Notes: generated by a model from the letters alone, not told the origin. Shown: positions 16,590 through 25,582, counted from the first letter of the stretch. The stretch is DNA of 64,000 nucleotides from Lacunisphaera limnophila (GCF_001746835.1 NZ_CP016094.1:1426001-1490000), one strand, 5' to 3'. Made by a program: numbers and translations.

Positions 16590-17432
16590 ATGCCCGCCCT
16601 CACCACCCAGGTCGTGATCGTCACCGGCGCCTCTTCCGGCATCGGCGAGGCCACGGTGCGGCGGCTGGTGCGCGGCGGCGCGCGGGTGGTTATCACGGCG
16701 CGGCGGCAGGACCGGTTGGAGGCGCTGGCGCGCGAGGTGGACCAGACGGGCATCTCGGTGCTGGCCGTGGCGGGTGACATCACCAGCGACGCCGATCGGC
16801 AAAAAATCCTGGCGGCCGCGCTGGCCAAGTTCGGCCGGGTGGACGCGCTGGTGAACAACGCCGGCTACGGCACGCGCGGCCCGGTCGAGATTGTCCCGGT
16901 CGACCTGATCCGACAAAACTACGAGACCAACCTCTTTGCGCTGATCGCGCTCACGCAGCTCGTGCTGCCGGGCATGCGGGAGCGCGGCACGGGTTGCATC
17001 GTGAACATCGGCTCCGTGGCCGGCCGGATCGCGCGGCCGCTCTCGAGCGTCTACGACTCGACCAAGCACGCCCTCGAGGCGATCACCGACGGACTGCGCG
17101 GCGAACTGCAACCCTTCGGCGTGCGCGTGAGCCTCATCCGGCCGGGCTTCATCCTCACGGAGTTCATCGAGGCGGCGAACGCCGTGTCGGCCGAGGTGAT
17201 CGCGCAGGCCGGACCGTACGCGCCGTATTACCGCGGCTACCACGAGGGCACGACCAAGCTCCGCGCCTTCGCCGGCACGCCCGACGACATCGCGCGGCTG
17301 GTGGAAAAGGCGCTGGTGAGCGACAACCCCGCGCCGCGCTACAACGGACCTTTCCACGCGAAGGTTTTCCTGTTCCTCCGCTGGCTGCTGCCGAGGCGAG
17401 TCATTGGCTGGATGACGCGGCTGAAGACTTGA
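16590..17432 (+). CDS. SDR-family oxidoreductase
   Basis: A 280-residue classical short-chain dehydrogenase: TGASSGIG cofactor loop near the N terminus, NNAGYG, then catalytic Ser in IGSVAG and Y-x-x-x-K in VYDSTKHALEA. Arg39 in TARRQDRL suggests NADP(H). The tail ends in a basic, hydrophobic stretch (FLFLRWLLPRRVIGWMTRL) that may touch the membrane. The substrate is unknown. The start follows CCAACCCACATG with no Shine-Dalgarno. Confidence 0.9.
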   Translation: MPALTTQVVIVTGASSGIGEATVRRLVRGGARVVITARRQDRLEALAREVDQTGISVLAVAGDITSDADRQKILAAALAKFGRVDALVNNAGYGTRGPVEIVPVDLIRQNYETNLFALIALTQLVLPGMRERGTGCIVNIGSVAGRIARPLSSVYDSTKHALEAITDGLRGELQPFGVRVSLIRPGFILTEFIEAANAVSAEVIAQAGPYAPYYRGYHEGTTKLRAFAGTPDDIARLVEKALVSDNPAPRYNGPFHAKVFLFLRWLLPRRVIGWMTRLKT

Positions 17433-17584
17433 GCGGTTGGCCACCAAAAACACGGGAAAGGCAAAAAGAGCATGAAGCTGCCGCGGCCGGCGGTTCTCCC
17501 AGGGTTCGATTTTATGATTCTCGTGTTTTTTTGGGCCAAACCCTGCGTGAATCTGTCGGAAGCTCTCGGACGTAGTCCAAAACG

Positions 17585-18064
17585 ATGAATGTTTCCTCTG
17601 CCCGTGGCTCCTGGTTCGTGCTGGCCGGTTTTATCACCGCCGCTTTCGTGGCGGGAGCCATCGGCTCGGCGGCGACGTTCGAAAACGTCCGCACGTGGTA
17701 TCCGACCCTCACGAAGCCGTCATGGAACCCGCCCGGCTGGATCTTCGGCCCGGTGTGGACGACGTTGTATGGGCTGATGGGCGTGGCGGTCTGGCGGGCG
17801 TGGCGCACCGGCCCGGCGGCGCGGCCGTTGGTGAGGCTCTATTTCGTGCAGCTGGTGTGCAACGCGCTCTGGTCGGTGCTGTTCTTCGGCCTCAAGCAAC
17901 CGGCGTGGGCTCTGGTCGACATCCTTGCGCTGCTGGGGTGCCTCCTCTGGCTGCAACGCGGCTTCTGGCGGACGGACCGTCTGGCCGGCGCGCTCTGGGT
18001 ACCTTATGTGCTGTGGGTGAGCTTCGCGACGGTGCTCAATGCGACAATCGTGCGGCTGAATTGA
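17585..18064 (+). CDS. TspO/MBR-family membrane protein
   Basis: A 159-residue protein with five hydrophobic helices. It carries the family signatures WYPTLTKPSWNPPGWIFGPVWTTLY and WSVLFFGLKQPAWALVDI, plus the conserved Trp-rich end (LWVPYVLWVSFATVLNATIVRLN). TspO binds porphyrins and related ligands and affects tetrapyrrole handling and stress responses. No partner gene is evident next to it. Confidence 0.93.
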   Translation: MNVSSARGSWFVLAGFITAAFVAGAIGSAATFENVRTWYPTLTKPSWNPPGWIFGPVWTTLYGLMGVAVWRAWRTGPAARPLVRLYFVQLVCNALWSVLFFGLKQPAWALVDILALLGCLLWLQRGFWRTDRLAGALWVPYVLWVSFATVLNATIVRLN

Positions 18065-18065
18065 C

Positions 18066-18085
18066 GGCCCGCAGGGACGCGGGCC
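18066..18085. repeat. Small inverted repeat, GGCCC...GGGCCCTCCC family
   Basis: Perfect 7-base arms GGCCCGC/GCGGGCC around AGGGAC, followed by CTCCC. The same layout recurs at 22327-22346. It is in the gap between convergent tspO-like and uvrC genes, where it may help end both transcripts. Confidence 0.5.
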
Positions 18086-18127
18086 CTCCCGTTGGAGGCA
18101 GGCGTGGGATTCGGGGCTGAGGGCGGA

Positions 18128-19615
18128 TCAGTCCGGGATCACCGTGGTGGGTTTGGCTTCGTGGAGGAAAGCGTGCAGCTCGGCGGCGAATTTAGCGCCG
18201 AAGCCATCGAGTTCGGCGATCTGGTCGGCACTGGCGCTGCGGAGCCGGTCGATGGAGCCGAAGTGGGCGAGGAGCGCGGTTTTCCGCTTTTCGCCGAGGC
18301 CGGGGAAGTCGTCCAGGATGCTCTCCCGGATCTTCCGCGAGCGGAGGTCGGCGTTGTAGGTGTTGGCGAAACGGTGGGCCTCGTCGCGCAAGCGCTGGAG
18401 CAGGTTCAGGCCGGGGTGGCCGAGCGGAAGGTTGAGCGGGGCGCGCGCGTCGGGGAAGATGATCGTCTCGTGCTTTTTCGCGAGGCCGATGAGGGCCGGC
18501 GGCGGCGAGTCGAGCGCGACGAAGGCCTTGAGCGCGGCGGCAATCTGGCCGCGGCCGCCGTCGATCACGATGAGGTCGGGGAAAAGTTTTTGCTCAGCGA
18601 GCAGGCGCCGGTAGCGGCGGCCCACGACCTCCTCCATGGCGCGGAAGTCGTCGTTACCGATGAAGCTCTTGATCTGGAAGCGCCGGTAGTGGTCCTTGTC
18701 CGGTGAGCCGTCGGTGAAGTGCACCATGGACGCCACGACGAAGGTGCCGCTGATGTGCGAGATGTCGAAGCACTCCATGTGCACCGGCGGCGACTCCAGG
18801 CCGAGGGCCTCCTGCAGGGCGCGCAGGGCCTCGGCGTTGGGCTGCAGCTTCGTCAGGTCACGGGTGAACTTGCGCGTGCGGGCCAGCGTGCGCTCGAGCG
18901 CGAGCACCACGTCGCGCAACTCGGCGGCCTTCTCGAACTCCTGTTTATCGGACCGGGCCTGCATTTCGTCGCGCAGGGCCTTGAGCCATTCGCGCGACTT
19001 GCCGTCGAGGAAGGCGCAGGCCTGCGCCACGCGTTCCTGGTAATCCGCGGCGCTGACCTCGTTGGGCCAGGTGGTGAGCTCGGCGCGCACGTCGTCGTAA
19101 AGGCGCCAGCGGCCGTCGGGGAGCTTGACCGGGTGGGTGTCGCCGAGGAGCACGCCGAACTGTTTCCGCATGGAGGCGAGCGTGCGGCGCAGGAGCCCGG
19201 AGTGGGCGAAGGGCCCGAAGTAGCGCGAGCGGTCGTCCTTGCGGAAGCGGGTGAGGGTGAAGCGCGGCAGCTCGTCGGCGGGGTTGAGGCGGACGAGGAG
19301 GAAGCGCTTGTCGTCGGTGAAGTCGGTGTTGTATTTCGGCCGCCACTGCTTGATCAGCTTGCCCTCGAGCAGGAGGGCCTCGGGCTCGGACTTCACCTCG
19401 ATGATCTCGAAGTCCTCGATCATCTCGATCAGGGTGCGGATCTTGGGCTGGTGGCGCAGGGCGCGGGTCCGCCCGGCCTGGAAGTAGGAGGAGACGCGCT
19501 TCTTCAGGCTCTTGGCCTTGCCCACGTAGATGATGCGACCGAGGCGGTCCTTCATCAGGTAGACGCCCGGGGACTCGGGCAGGGCGCGGACTTTCTCCTT
19601 GAGGTCGACGGACAT
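18128..19615 (-). CDS. uvrC: Excinuclease UvrC, short form lacking the Cys-rich segment
   Basis: A 495-residue nucleotide-excision endonuclease (E. coli UvrC is about 610). Domains in order: GIY-YIG nuclease (GVYLMKDRLGRIIYVGKAKSL), UVR helix pair (KQEFEKAAELRDVV), RNase H-like nuclease (MECFDISHISGTF ... LIVIDGGRGQIAAAL, DEAHRFAN) and tandem helix-hairpin-helix (ILDDFPGLGEKRKTALLAHFGSI). The region between the first two domains, where other UvrCs hold four cluster-binding cysteines, has none here. It would cut damaged DNA with UvrAB. A second UvrC may exist elsewhere. Confidence 0.93.
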   Translation of the reverse strand: MSVDLKEKVRALPESPGVYLMKDRLGRIIYVGKAKSLKKRVSSYFQAGRTRALRHQPKIRTLIEMIEDFEIIEVKSEPEALLLEGKLIKQWRPKYNTDFTDDKRFLLVRLNPADELPRFTLTRFRKDDRSRYFGPFAHSGLLRRTLASMRKQFGVLLGDTHPVKLPDGRWRLYDDVRAELTTWPNEVSAADYQERVAQACAFLDGKSREWLKALRDEMQARSDKQEFEKAAELRDVVLALERTLARTRKFTRDLTKLQPNAEALRALQEALGLESPPVHMECFDISHISGTFVVASMVHFTDGSPDKDHYRRFQIKSFIGNDDFRAMEEVVGRRYRRLLAEQKLFPDLIVIDGGRGQIAAALKAFVALDSPPPALIGLAKKHETIIFPDARAPLNLPLGHPGLNLLQRLRDEAHRFANTYNADLRSRKIRESILDDFPGLGEKRKTALLAHFGSIDRLRSASADQIAELDGFGAKFAAELHAFLHEAKPTTVIPD

Positions 19616-19744
19616 CGCCGGAGAGGGAGCACGAAAGCGGGCAAAAGTCAGCTTCCGCTTGTTGGACGGGGGTATGCAGGCCGGGGCGCCCGCAGGCTGG
19701 CATTTTGCGGGAAAGGGGGTACGGTGCCCCAGTTAGTTCAGTAA

Positions 19745-21067
19745 ATGGCACACATTCCGGCACACTCCGATCCCGCGCGCCAAGGCGCGCCGACAACTTC
19801 CTCACGCTACGAACTCCTCACCCTCGGTGACGAGCTGCTGCTTGGGTTGACGGCGAATGCCCACCTCACGTGGATCGGCGCCCAGTTGGGCCGGCGCGGC
19901 GTGCAGTTGCAGCGCAACGTGACGGTGACGGACGAGGCCGACGCCATCGCCGCGCAGTTTCGCGAGAGCTGGGCGCGGGCGGATGTCGTCATCACGACGG
20001 GTGGCCTGGGCCCGACCTGCGACGACCGCACGCGCGAGGTTCTCGCCGCGGTGCTGGGTCAGAAACTGGTATTCGACCCGCGGACGGAAGAGGCCATCCG
20101 GGCCCGCTTCGCGAAGTTCCAGCGCGTGCCGACGGCGAACAACCTGAAGCAGGCCTATCGTTTTGAGCGCGGCGAGGTGCTGCCCAATGCCAACGGCACG
20201 GCCCCCGGCCTCTGGGTCGAACAAGAGGGCAAGCTGCTCATCATGCTGCCGGGCCCCCCGAACGAATTGCAGCCGATGTTCACCGAGCAGGTCATCCCGC
20301 GCCTGGCGGCGCGGGGCAAACTCTCGGACCAGGAAGCCTACATCCAGATCCGCTCGATCGGCATCGGCGAGTCGGCGCTGGAAACGATGTTCGAGTGCAC
20401 CTTCAGCCGCAGTCCGGGGCTGGGCATCGCCTTTTGCGCCCACCAGGGGCAGGTGGACTGCCGCATCAGCTCCCCCGACGGGCGGTATGGGATGGAAAAG
20501 CTCCGCGCGATCGCCAGCGAGTGCGCGGCGCTGCTCGGCGACAATCTCCTGTGTTTCGGCCATGACAGCATCGCGCAGGTGGTGGCGGACCAGCTCAAGC
20601 AGCAGGGCCGCACGCTCGCGGTGGCCGAGGCCAGCACGGGCGGCATGCTGGCCAACGCCTTCGCCGACCTCTGCGGCGCCTGCAAATTTTTCCAGGGCGG
20701 CATCGTCAGCACGAGCAATGAGGCCAAGATGCTCATGCTGGAGTGTCCGGAGTGCCTCCTGAAGCAGCATGGTGCGGTCAGCCCCGAGTGTGCCGTCGCG
20801 ATGGCGAGCGGCGTGGCGGAGAAGCTGGGCGCCGACTACGGCCTGGCGATCACCGGTTTCTCCGGCCCCTGCACGGGCGGAGGCGAGAATCCCCTCGGCA
20901 GCATCTATATCGGCCTGCACAGCCCCCACGGTGACTGGGCCAAGCAGCTGACCTACCCCGGCCCGCGCGCCGCGGTGAAGCAGCGCGCGATCAACGACGC
21001 GATCGACTGGTTGCGGCGGGAGGTGCTGAAGGAAACGCACCGCATCGCCGCCCCGCAGGTGAACTGA
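19745..21067 (+). CDS. cinA: CinA-family protein (MoaB-like plus nicotinamide-nucleotide amidase domains)
   Basis: A 440-residue two-domain protein. The N-terminal part is the MoaB/COG1058 fold (LTLGDELLLGLTANAHLTWIG; GGLGPTCDDRTRE; LLIMLPGPPNEL). The C-terminal part, from about residue 280, is the PncC amidase domain (FFQGGIVSTSNEAK; GLAITGFSGPCTGGG). The family breaks down ADP-ribose and deamidates NMN in pyridine nucleotide recycling. The usual AESCTGG active-site motif reads AEASTGG, so amidase activity needs testing. The first 20 residues are a non-conserved extension. Confidence 0.88.
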   Translation: MAHIPAHSDPARQGAPTTSSRYELLTLGDELLLGLTANAHLTWIGAQLGRRGVQLQRNVTVTDEADAIAAQFRESWARADVVITTGGLGPTCDDRTREVLAAVLGQKLVFDPRTEEAIRARFAKFQRVPTANNLKQAYRFERGEVLPNANGTAPGLWVEQEGKLLIMLPGPPNELQPMFTEQVIPRLAARGKLSDQEAYIQIRSIGIGESALETMFECTFSRSPGLGIAFCAHQGQVDCRISSPDGRYGMEKLRAIASECAALLGDNLLCFGHDSIAQVVADQLKQQGRTLAVAEASTGGMLANAFADLCGACKFFQGGIVSTSNEAKMLMLECPECLLKQHGAVSPECAVAMASGVAEKLGADYGLAITGFSGPCTGGGENPLGSIYIGLHSPHGDWAKQLTYPGPRAAVKQRAINDAIDWLRREVLKETHRIAAPQVN

Positions 21068-21080
21068 GGGGGCCTGGTTG

Positions 21081-21109
21081 CAGGGCGGGAGCTCTACATC
21101 CCGCCCTTC
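21081..21109. repeat. Short hairpin of the GGGCGGGA type
   Basis: Perfect 8-base arms GGGCGGGA/TCCCGCCC with an 8-base loop, flanked by CA and TTCA. It looks like a reduced relative of the TGTAGGGCGGGG family. It follows the cinA stop by about 15 bases and could terminate transcription, though the T-run is missing. Confidence 0.5.
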
Positions 21110-21172
21110 AGTTGAAATGCCATAAAAATTCGGCGTGCGCTTTGGGAGGATTCGTGGGCAAATCACCGACCG

Positions 21173-22288
21173 ATGCCTCCCGCCGCCACCAAAGCCTTCG
21201 TCTTCGTCTGCGGACCCGACGACTTCCTCGTCGGGCGCGTGGGCCGGGAGCGGTTCGACGCCCTGGTGGCCGAGGCGCAGGCCGACGATTTTTCCCGTGA
21301 GATCATCAACGGGTTTGCCGGCAACCTGGAGGAGGTGGAGACCGCGGTGAACCGCTTTCGCGATGCCGTGCAGACCGTGCCGATGTTCGGCGGCAAGCGC
21401 GTGGTGTGGCTCAAGGACGTGAGTTTCCTCGCGGACAACGTGACCGGCCGGGCCGAGGGCACGCTCAAGCAGGTCGAGGCACTGCAGGAGATCCTGGCCA
21501 AGGTGAATCCGGATGAGGTCTCCGTGGTGGTGACCGCGGCACCGGTGGACCGCCGCCGCAGTTTTCCGAAGTGGTGCGAGGCGAACGGCGATTTCACGCT
21601 GGCGGGCGGCGACGGGGACAATGCCGTCGAGGCCCTGGCGGGCGTGGCCCTGGCGGAGGCGCGCGCGTTTGGCGTCACGTTCGGCGAGGGGGCCGTGGAG
21701 GTGCTGCTCACCAAGGTCGGCGCCAACACGCGGCTCATCACGGAAGAGGTGCGCAAGCTGGCGACCTACGTGGGGCAGGAGGGCGGGGTGATCGAGGCGG
21801 CGCAGGTGATCGAGCTCACGCCCAACATGGCGGAGGGTGATTTCTTCGAGTCGGCCGAGCGGTTCTTTGCCGGCGACCTGCACGGCACCCTGCGCGCGCT
21901 GACGCAGCATTTCTTCACCGGCGGCGACGCCCGCCCCGTGCTCTCGTCGCTGCAGAACCGCAACCGCATCCTGATCCAGGCGCGCGTGCTGATCGATGCC
22001 GGCGACCTGCGCGCGCCCGGTCCCTACGGTTTCGACAAGGCGGCCTGGGCGCGCGCGCAGGGCGCCTACGCGAAGCACTTCGGCGGGGACGCCGAGAAAA
22101 GTGGCTACAACCTCTTCACGCAGAACCAGTGGTATGTCGGCAAGCTGGTCGGCACGGGCCGGTTGCCGCCGCTGCGCCGGCTGATCGACAACCAGCAGGA
22201 GTTCATCGCGGCGTTCGAGGAAATCATCCGCCGGCCCAATGATCAGGAAACCGTCCTGCGCGAGATGGCGGTGCGGTGTTTGACGTAA
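21173..22288 (+). CDS. holA: DNA polymerase III delta subunit
   Basis: A 371-residue clamp-loader subunit: VFVCGPDDFLVGRVGRERFDAL at the N terminus, FGGKRVVWLKDVSFL in the first domain, LLTKVGANTRLITEEVRKLATYVG in the middle, and ALTQHFFTGGDARPVLSSLQNRNRILIQARVL in the C-terminal collar. HolA opens the sliding clamp. The protein is divergent but the domain order and length fit. It lies between cinA and purB. Confidence 0.88.
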   Translation: MPPAATKAFVFVCGPDDFLVGRVGRERFDALVAEAQADDFSREIINGFAGNLEEVETAVNRFRDAVQTVPMFGGKRVVWLKDVSFLADNVTGRAEGTLKQVEALQEILAKVNPDEVSVVVTAAPVDRRRSFPKWCEANGDFTLAGGDGDNAVEALAGVALAEARAFGVTFGEGAVEVLLTKVGANTRLITEEVRKLATYVGQEGGVIEAAQVIELTPNMAEGDFFESAERFFAGDLHGTLRALTQHFFTGGDARPVLSSLQNRNRILIQARVLIDAGDLRAPGPYGFDKAAWARAQGAYAKHFGGDAEKSGYNLFTQNQWYVGKLVGTGRLPPLRRLIDNQQEFIAAFEEIIRRPNDQETVLREMAVRCLT

Positions 22289-22326
22289 GGGTCGCGGTTG
22301 ATGGGCGCACAGGGTATCACGGGCGC

Positions 22327-22346
22327 GGCCCAGCGGGAGCTGGGCC
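22327..22346. repeat. Small inverted repeat, GGCCC...GGGCCCTCCC family
   Basis: Perfect arms GGCCCAGC/GCTGGGCC around GGGA, then CTCCC, matching the layout of the copy at 18066. It is in the gap between holA and purB. Confidence 0.5.
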
Positions 22347-22431
22347 CTCCCACAAGGCAGGGGATCCCGCGGCCTACCTGACACGGTTTGCCATTGGCAA
22401 GGGGGCGGGCGGGGGCTAACGCTTTCCGGTC

Positions 22432-23877
22432 TTGAACCACCCGACGTCCACCCCCGCCACCGATCCCATTCCCAACGTGCTCGCCGAGCGTTATGCCTCG
22501 CGCGCGATGCAGGAGATCTGGTCGGCGCACGGACGCATCCTGCTGGAACGGGACTTCTGGATCGCGGTGATGAAGGCGCAGCGCGACCTCGGGGTCGCCA
22601 TCCCGGCCGAGGCGATCAAGGATTACGAGCGCGTGCGCGATGACGTCAGCCTCGAACGCATCAAGGAGCGCGAGCGGGTCACCCTCCACGACGTGAAGGC
22701 CCGCCTGGAGGAGTTTTCCGACCTGGCCAGCCGCCAGTTCATCCACCTCGGGCTGACCAGCCGCGACCTCACGGAGAACGTCGAGCAGCTGCAGGTCGCC
22801 CGCGCACTGAAGCTCGTGCAGTTCAAGGCCGTGGCCGCGCTCCATCTCCTCGCCCAGCGCGCCGCCGAATACCGCGACGTCATGCTCACCGGCCGGACGC
22901 ACAACGTGCCCGCGCAGCCGACCACGCTGGGCAAGCGCCTCGCCATGTTTGGCCAGGAGCTGCAGCTGGCCCACGACCGGCTCGATAACCTCATCGCCCG
23001 CTACCCGGTGCGCGGCCTCAAGGGCGCGGTCGGCACGCAGCTGGACCAGCTCACGCTGCTCGGGGGGGACACCGACAAGGTGGACCAGCTCGAGGGCCGC
23101 ATCATCAAGCACCTCGGTTTCAAGGCGGCCTTCGGCGCCGTGGGCCAGGTCTACCCGCGCTCGCTCGATTTCGACACGGTGAGCGCGCTGCACCAGGTGG
23201 GGGCCGCGGCCGCCAGCTGCGCGACCACGCTTCGCCTCATGGCCGGGGCGGGCCTGCTGACTGAGGGTTTCCAGGAAGGGCAGGTGGGCTCGTCCGCGAT
23301 GCCGCACAAGGTCAACGCCCGCAACTGCGAGCGCGTCTGCGGCTTTTCGACCATCCTCTCCGGTTATGTCACGATGACGGCGGCCCTCGCCGGCCACCAG
23401 TGGAACGAGGGTGATGTGTCGTGCTCGGTGGTGCGCCGCGTGGCGCTGCCCGATGCCTTCTACGCGATCGACGGCCTGTTCGAGACCTTCCTCACCGTGC
23501 TGCGCCAGCTGGAGGCGTTCCCCGCCGCCATCGCGGCCGAGAACCAGCGCAACCTGCCCTTCCTCGCCACGACCACGATCCTGATGGAGGCCGTAAAGAA
23601 CGGCGCCGGTCGCGAGACCGCCCACGAGGCGATCAAGGAACATGCGCTGGCGGCCGCCAAGGCCCTGCGTTTGGGCGGAGACGCCGATCTGCTGGCCCGC
23701 TTGGCCGGCGACAAGCGCGTCGGCCTGGGCAAGAAAAAGCTCACGGAGGTCCTGCGCCAGAACGAGCGTTTTGTCGGCGCGGCCCCGCACCAGGTGGATG
23801 CCTTTGTGGCCGCGGTCGCCCCGCTGGTGAAAAAGCACAAGGGCGCCGCCGAGTACCGGCCGGGCAAGCTGCTCTGA
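22432..23877 (+). CDS. purB: Adenylosuccinate lyase
   Basis: A 481-residue fumarase/aspartase-superfamily enzyme. The diagnostic SSAMPHKVNARNCER signature is near residue 285; HLGLTSRDLTENVEQ and TGRTHNVPAQPTTLGKRLA supply catalytic histidines. It acts twice in purine synthesis, releasing fumarate from SAICAR and adenylosuccinate. The length fits the long PurB subgroup. The start is a TTG, since no ATG or GTG lies near the conserved N terminus. Confidence 0.95.
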   Translation: MNHPTSTPATDPIPNVLAERYASRAMQEIWSAHGRILLERDFWIAVMKAQRDLGVAIPAEAIKDYERVRDDVSLERIKERERVTLHDVKARLEEFSDLASRQFIHLGLTSRDLTENVEQLQVARALKLVQFKAVAALHLLAQRAAEYRDVMLTGRTHNVPAQPTTLGKRLAMFGQELQLAHDRLDNLIARYPVRGLKGAVGTQLDQLTLLGGDTDKVDQLEGRIIKHLGFKAAFGAVGQVYPRSLDFDTVSALHQVGAAAASCATTLRLMAGAGLLTEGFQEGQVGSSAMPHKVNARNCERVCGFSTILSGYVTMTAALAGHQWNEGDVSCSVVRRVALPDAFYAIDGLFETFLTVLRQLEAFPAAIAAENQRNLPFLATTTILMEAVKNGAGRETAHEAIKEHALAAAKALRLGGDADLLARLAGDKRVGLGKKKLTEVLRQNERFVGAAPHQVDAFVAAVAPLVKKHKGAAEYRPGKLL

Positions 23878-23885
23878 CGTCATTT

Positions 23886-23992
23886 TGTAGGGCGGGGTCG
23901 CGGACCCCGCCTTGCGTTCGAACATGATAGAGCGGGAGAGGCGGGGTTGCTCCGCCCTCTCCGCCAAGCCTCCGTCGGCGCCCCGCCCTACA
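23886..23992. repeat. Palindromic repeat, TGTAGGGCGGGG family (long copy)
   Basis: A 107-bp element that starts TGTAGGGCGGGG and ends CCCCGCCCTACA, with inner hairpins (GCGGGGTCGCGGACCCCGC; GGCGGGGTTGCTCCGCC). Its right half, ending CCGCCAAGCCTCCGTCGG plus the terminal arm, is nearly identical to that of the copy at 50624-50717. It fills the gap between purB and the phosphofructokinase gene. Confidence 0.85.
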
Positions 23993-24120
23993 GTCGAGCC
24001 GTTGCGCTCGGGTCGCCCTAAATCCCCCCGGCCGGGAGATTTGGTTTGCCAGTCCCCGGGGCGGGGCCTTTTTTGACCCTTCGCGTTCATTTAGATACCA
24101 GCTTTAACCACACCCACACC

Positions 24121-25380
24121 ATGGCAGAAGAACTCCAAGGCAACTGTCTCATCGGCCAGACCGGCGGCCCGACCGCCGTCATCAACGCCAGCGTCGCCGG
24201 CGTTGTCGCCGAAGCCCTCAATCATTCGTGCATTGAGGAAGTCTACGGCGCGCTCAACGGCGTGCACGGCCTCCTGAACGAGGACCTCGTGGACCTCGCC
24301 TCCGAGTCGCAGCAGGCGATCCGCGGCCTCCGCTATACGCCCGGCGCCGCCCTGGGCTCCTGCCGCACCAAGCTCAAGAAGCCGGCCGATTTCGACCGCG
24401 TGCTCGAGGTCTTCAAGGCCCACAACATCCGTTACTATTTCCACATCGGCGACGGCGACTCCCAGGAGACCGCGGTCAAGCTCGGCGAGACCGCCGCGGC
24501 CGCCGGCTACGAGCTCCGCGTCATCGGCATCCCGAAGACGATCGAGAACGACATTTCCGCCACGGACCACTGCCCCGGCTACGGCAGCGCCGTGAAGTTC
24601 ATCGCCGCCAGCGTCAAGGAGCTCGCGCTCGACGCCGAGGCGATCGGCCAGGGCGACCTCGTGACGCTCGTCGAGGTCATGGGCCGCAACACCGGCTGGC
24701 TCGCCGCCGGCGCCTCGCTGGCCAAGCGCCGCGACCACCCGAACGATCCCCCGCACCTCGTCTATCTCCCGGAAGTCCCCTTCAGCAACGAGAAGTTCGT
24801 CGAGGATGTCCGCCGCGTGCTCAAGCGCGAGAAACACTGCGTGGTCGTCGTGGGCGAGGGCCTCGTGGACAAGGACGGCAACTACGTTTCCGTCGAGACC
24901 AGCGCGTCCGATCCGGCGGGCCATGCCCAGCTCGGCGGCGTGGGTGAGGCGCTCAAGGATCTCGTGGAGTCCCAGGTCGGCGCGAAGGCCCGCGTGGCCC
25001 GCTTCGGCGTCGCCCAGCGCGCCGCCGCCCACCTGGCGTCCAAGACCGACGCCGACGAGGCGTTCCTCGCCGGCCAGGCCGCCGTCAAGGCGGCGGTCAA
25101 CGGCGAGACCGGCAAGCTCGTCACGCTCGTGCGTGGTGACGGCGATGTCTACACCTGCGAGACCGGCCTGAGCGCCCTCAGCGATGTGGTCGGCAACCTC
25201 AAGAAGCTCCCGAAGGAGTGGGTCAATGAGGACGGTGTCAGCCTGAACTTCCAGTTCTTCCGCTACGCCACCCCGCTCATCCAGGGCGAGGTCGCGGTGC
25301 CGTTCGACAACGGCCTGCCGGCCTACGCCAAGCTCACCCGCGAGAGTGTCGACAAGACGCTCCCGGGCTACGAGGGCTGA
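24121..25380 (+). CDS. Diphosphate--fructose-6-phosphate 1-phosphotransferase
   Basis: A 419-residue phosphofructokinase. TGGPTAVINASVAGVV binds the phosphoryl donor side, and the GIPKTIEND and MGRNTGW motifs are present. The lysine of PKT and an Asp in the GDGDS loop are features of PPi-dependent rather than ATP-dependent enzymes. The catalytic TIDND motif reads TIEND, a Glu-for-Asp change. It interconverts fructose 6-phosphate and fructose 1,6-bisphosphate with pyrophosphate. The ATG at 24121 follows a C/A-rich leader and matches the family start. A strong terminator follows. Confidence 0.9.
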   Translation: MAEELQGNCLIGQTGGPTAVINASVAGVVAEALNHSCIEEVYGALNGVHGLLNEDLVDLASESQQAIRGLRYTPGAALGSCRTKLKKPADFDRVLEVFKAHNIRYYFHIGDGDSQETAVKLGETAAAAGYELRVIGIPKTIENDISATDHCPGYGSAVKFIAASVKELALDAEAIGQGDLVTLVEVMGRNTGWLAAGASLAKRRDHPNDPPHLVYLPEVPFSNEKFVEDVRRVLKREKHCVVVVGEGLVDKDGNYVSVETSASDPAGHAQLGGVGEALKDLVESQVGAKARVARFGVAQRAAAHLASKTDADEAFLAGQAAVKAAVNGETGKLVTLVRGDGDVYTCETGLSALSDVVGNLKKLPKEWVNEDGVSLNFQFFRYATPLIQGEVAVPFDNGLPAYAKLTRESVDKTLPGYEG

Positions 25381-25403
25381 GCGCCGCAACCCGATTGATT
25401 TCC

Positions 25404-25437
25404 GAGAGCCGGTCCGCGAGGGCCGGCTCTTTTTTTG
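25404..25437 (+). terminator. Rho-independent terminator after the PPi-PFK gene
   Basis: A GAGCCGG/CCGGCTC stem extended by TCC/GGG pairing around GCGA, followed by TTTTTTTT. It starts 24 bases after the stop codon. Confidence 0.93.
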
Positions 25438-25458
25438 TCAGGGCCGCGAAAATCACAT

Positions 25459-25508
25459 GGCGGGGTCGCCGTCGCGCCCAGGAATGATGGAGCGCGGGCG
25501 AACTCGCC
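25459..25508. repeat. Inverted repeat, GGTCGCCGTCGC family
   Basis: Arms GGCGGGGTCGCCGTCGCGCC and GGAGCGCGGGCGAACTCGCC pair imperfectly around a short loop. This is a copy of the element seen at 11813 and 62657. It lies between the terminator and the response-regulator gene. Confidence 0.6.
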
Positions 25509-25582
25509 CTCGGTCGGGTTGACCCTTGCCCCAAAAAACCCTCGCGTGACCCGCGCTGGCGTCGATGATGGGCGTACCCGCC

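Noticed and set aside
19802-22384. Very long open frame (860 codons) on the minus strand opposite cinA and holA
   Set aside because: It is the high-GC mirror of two well-recognised genes on the plus strand and is rich in Arg/Ala/Gly/His without any domain.
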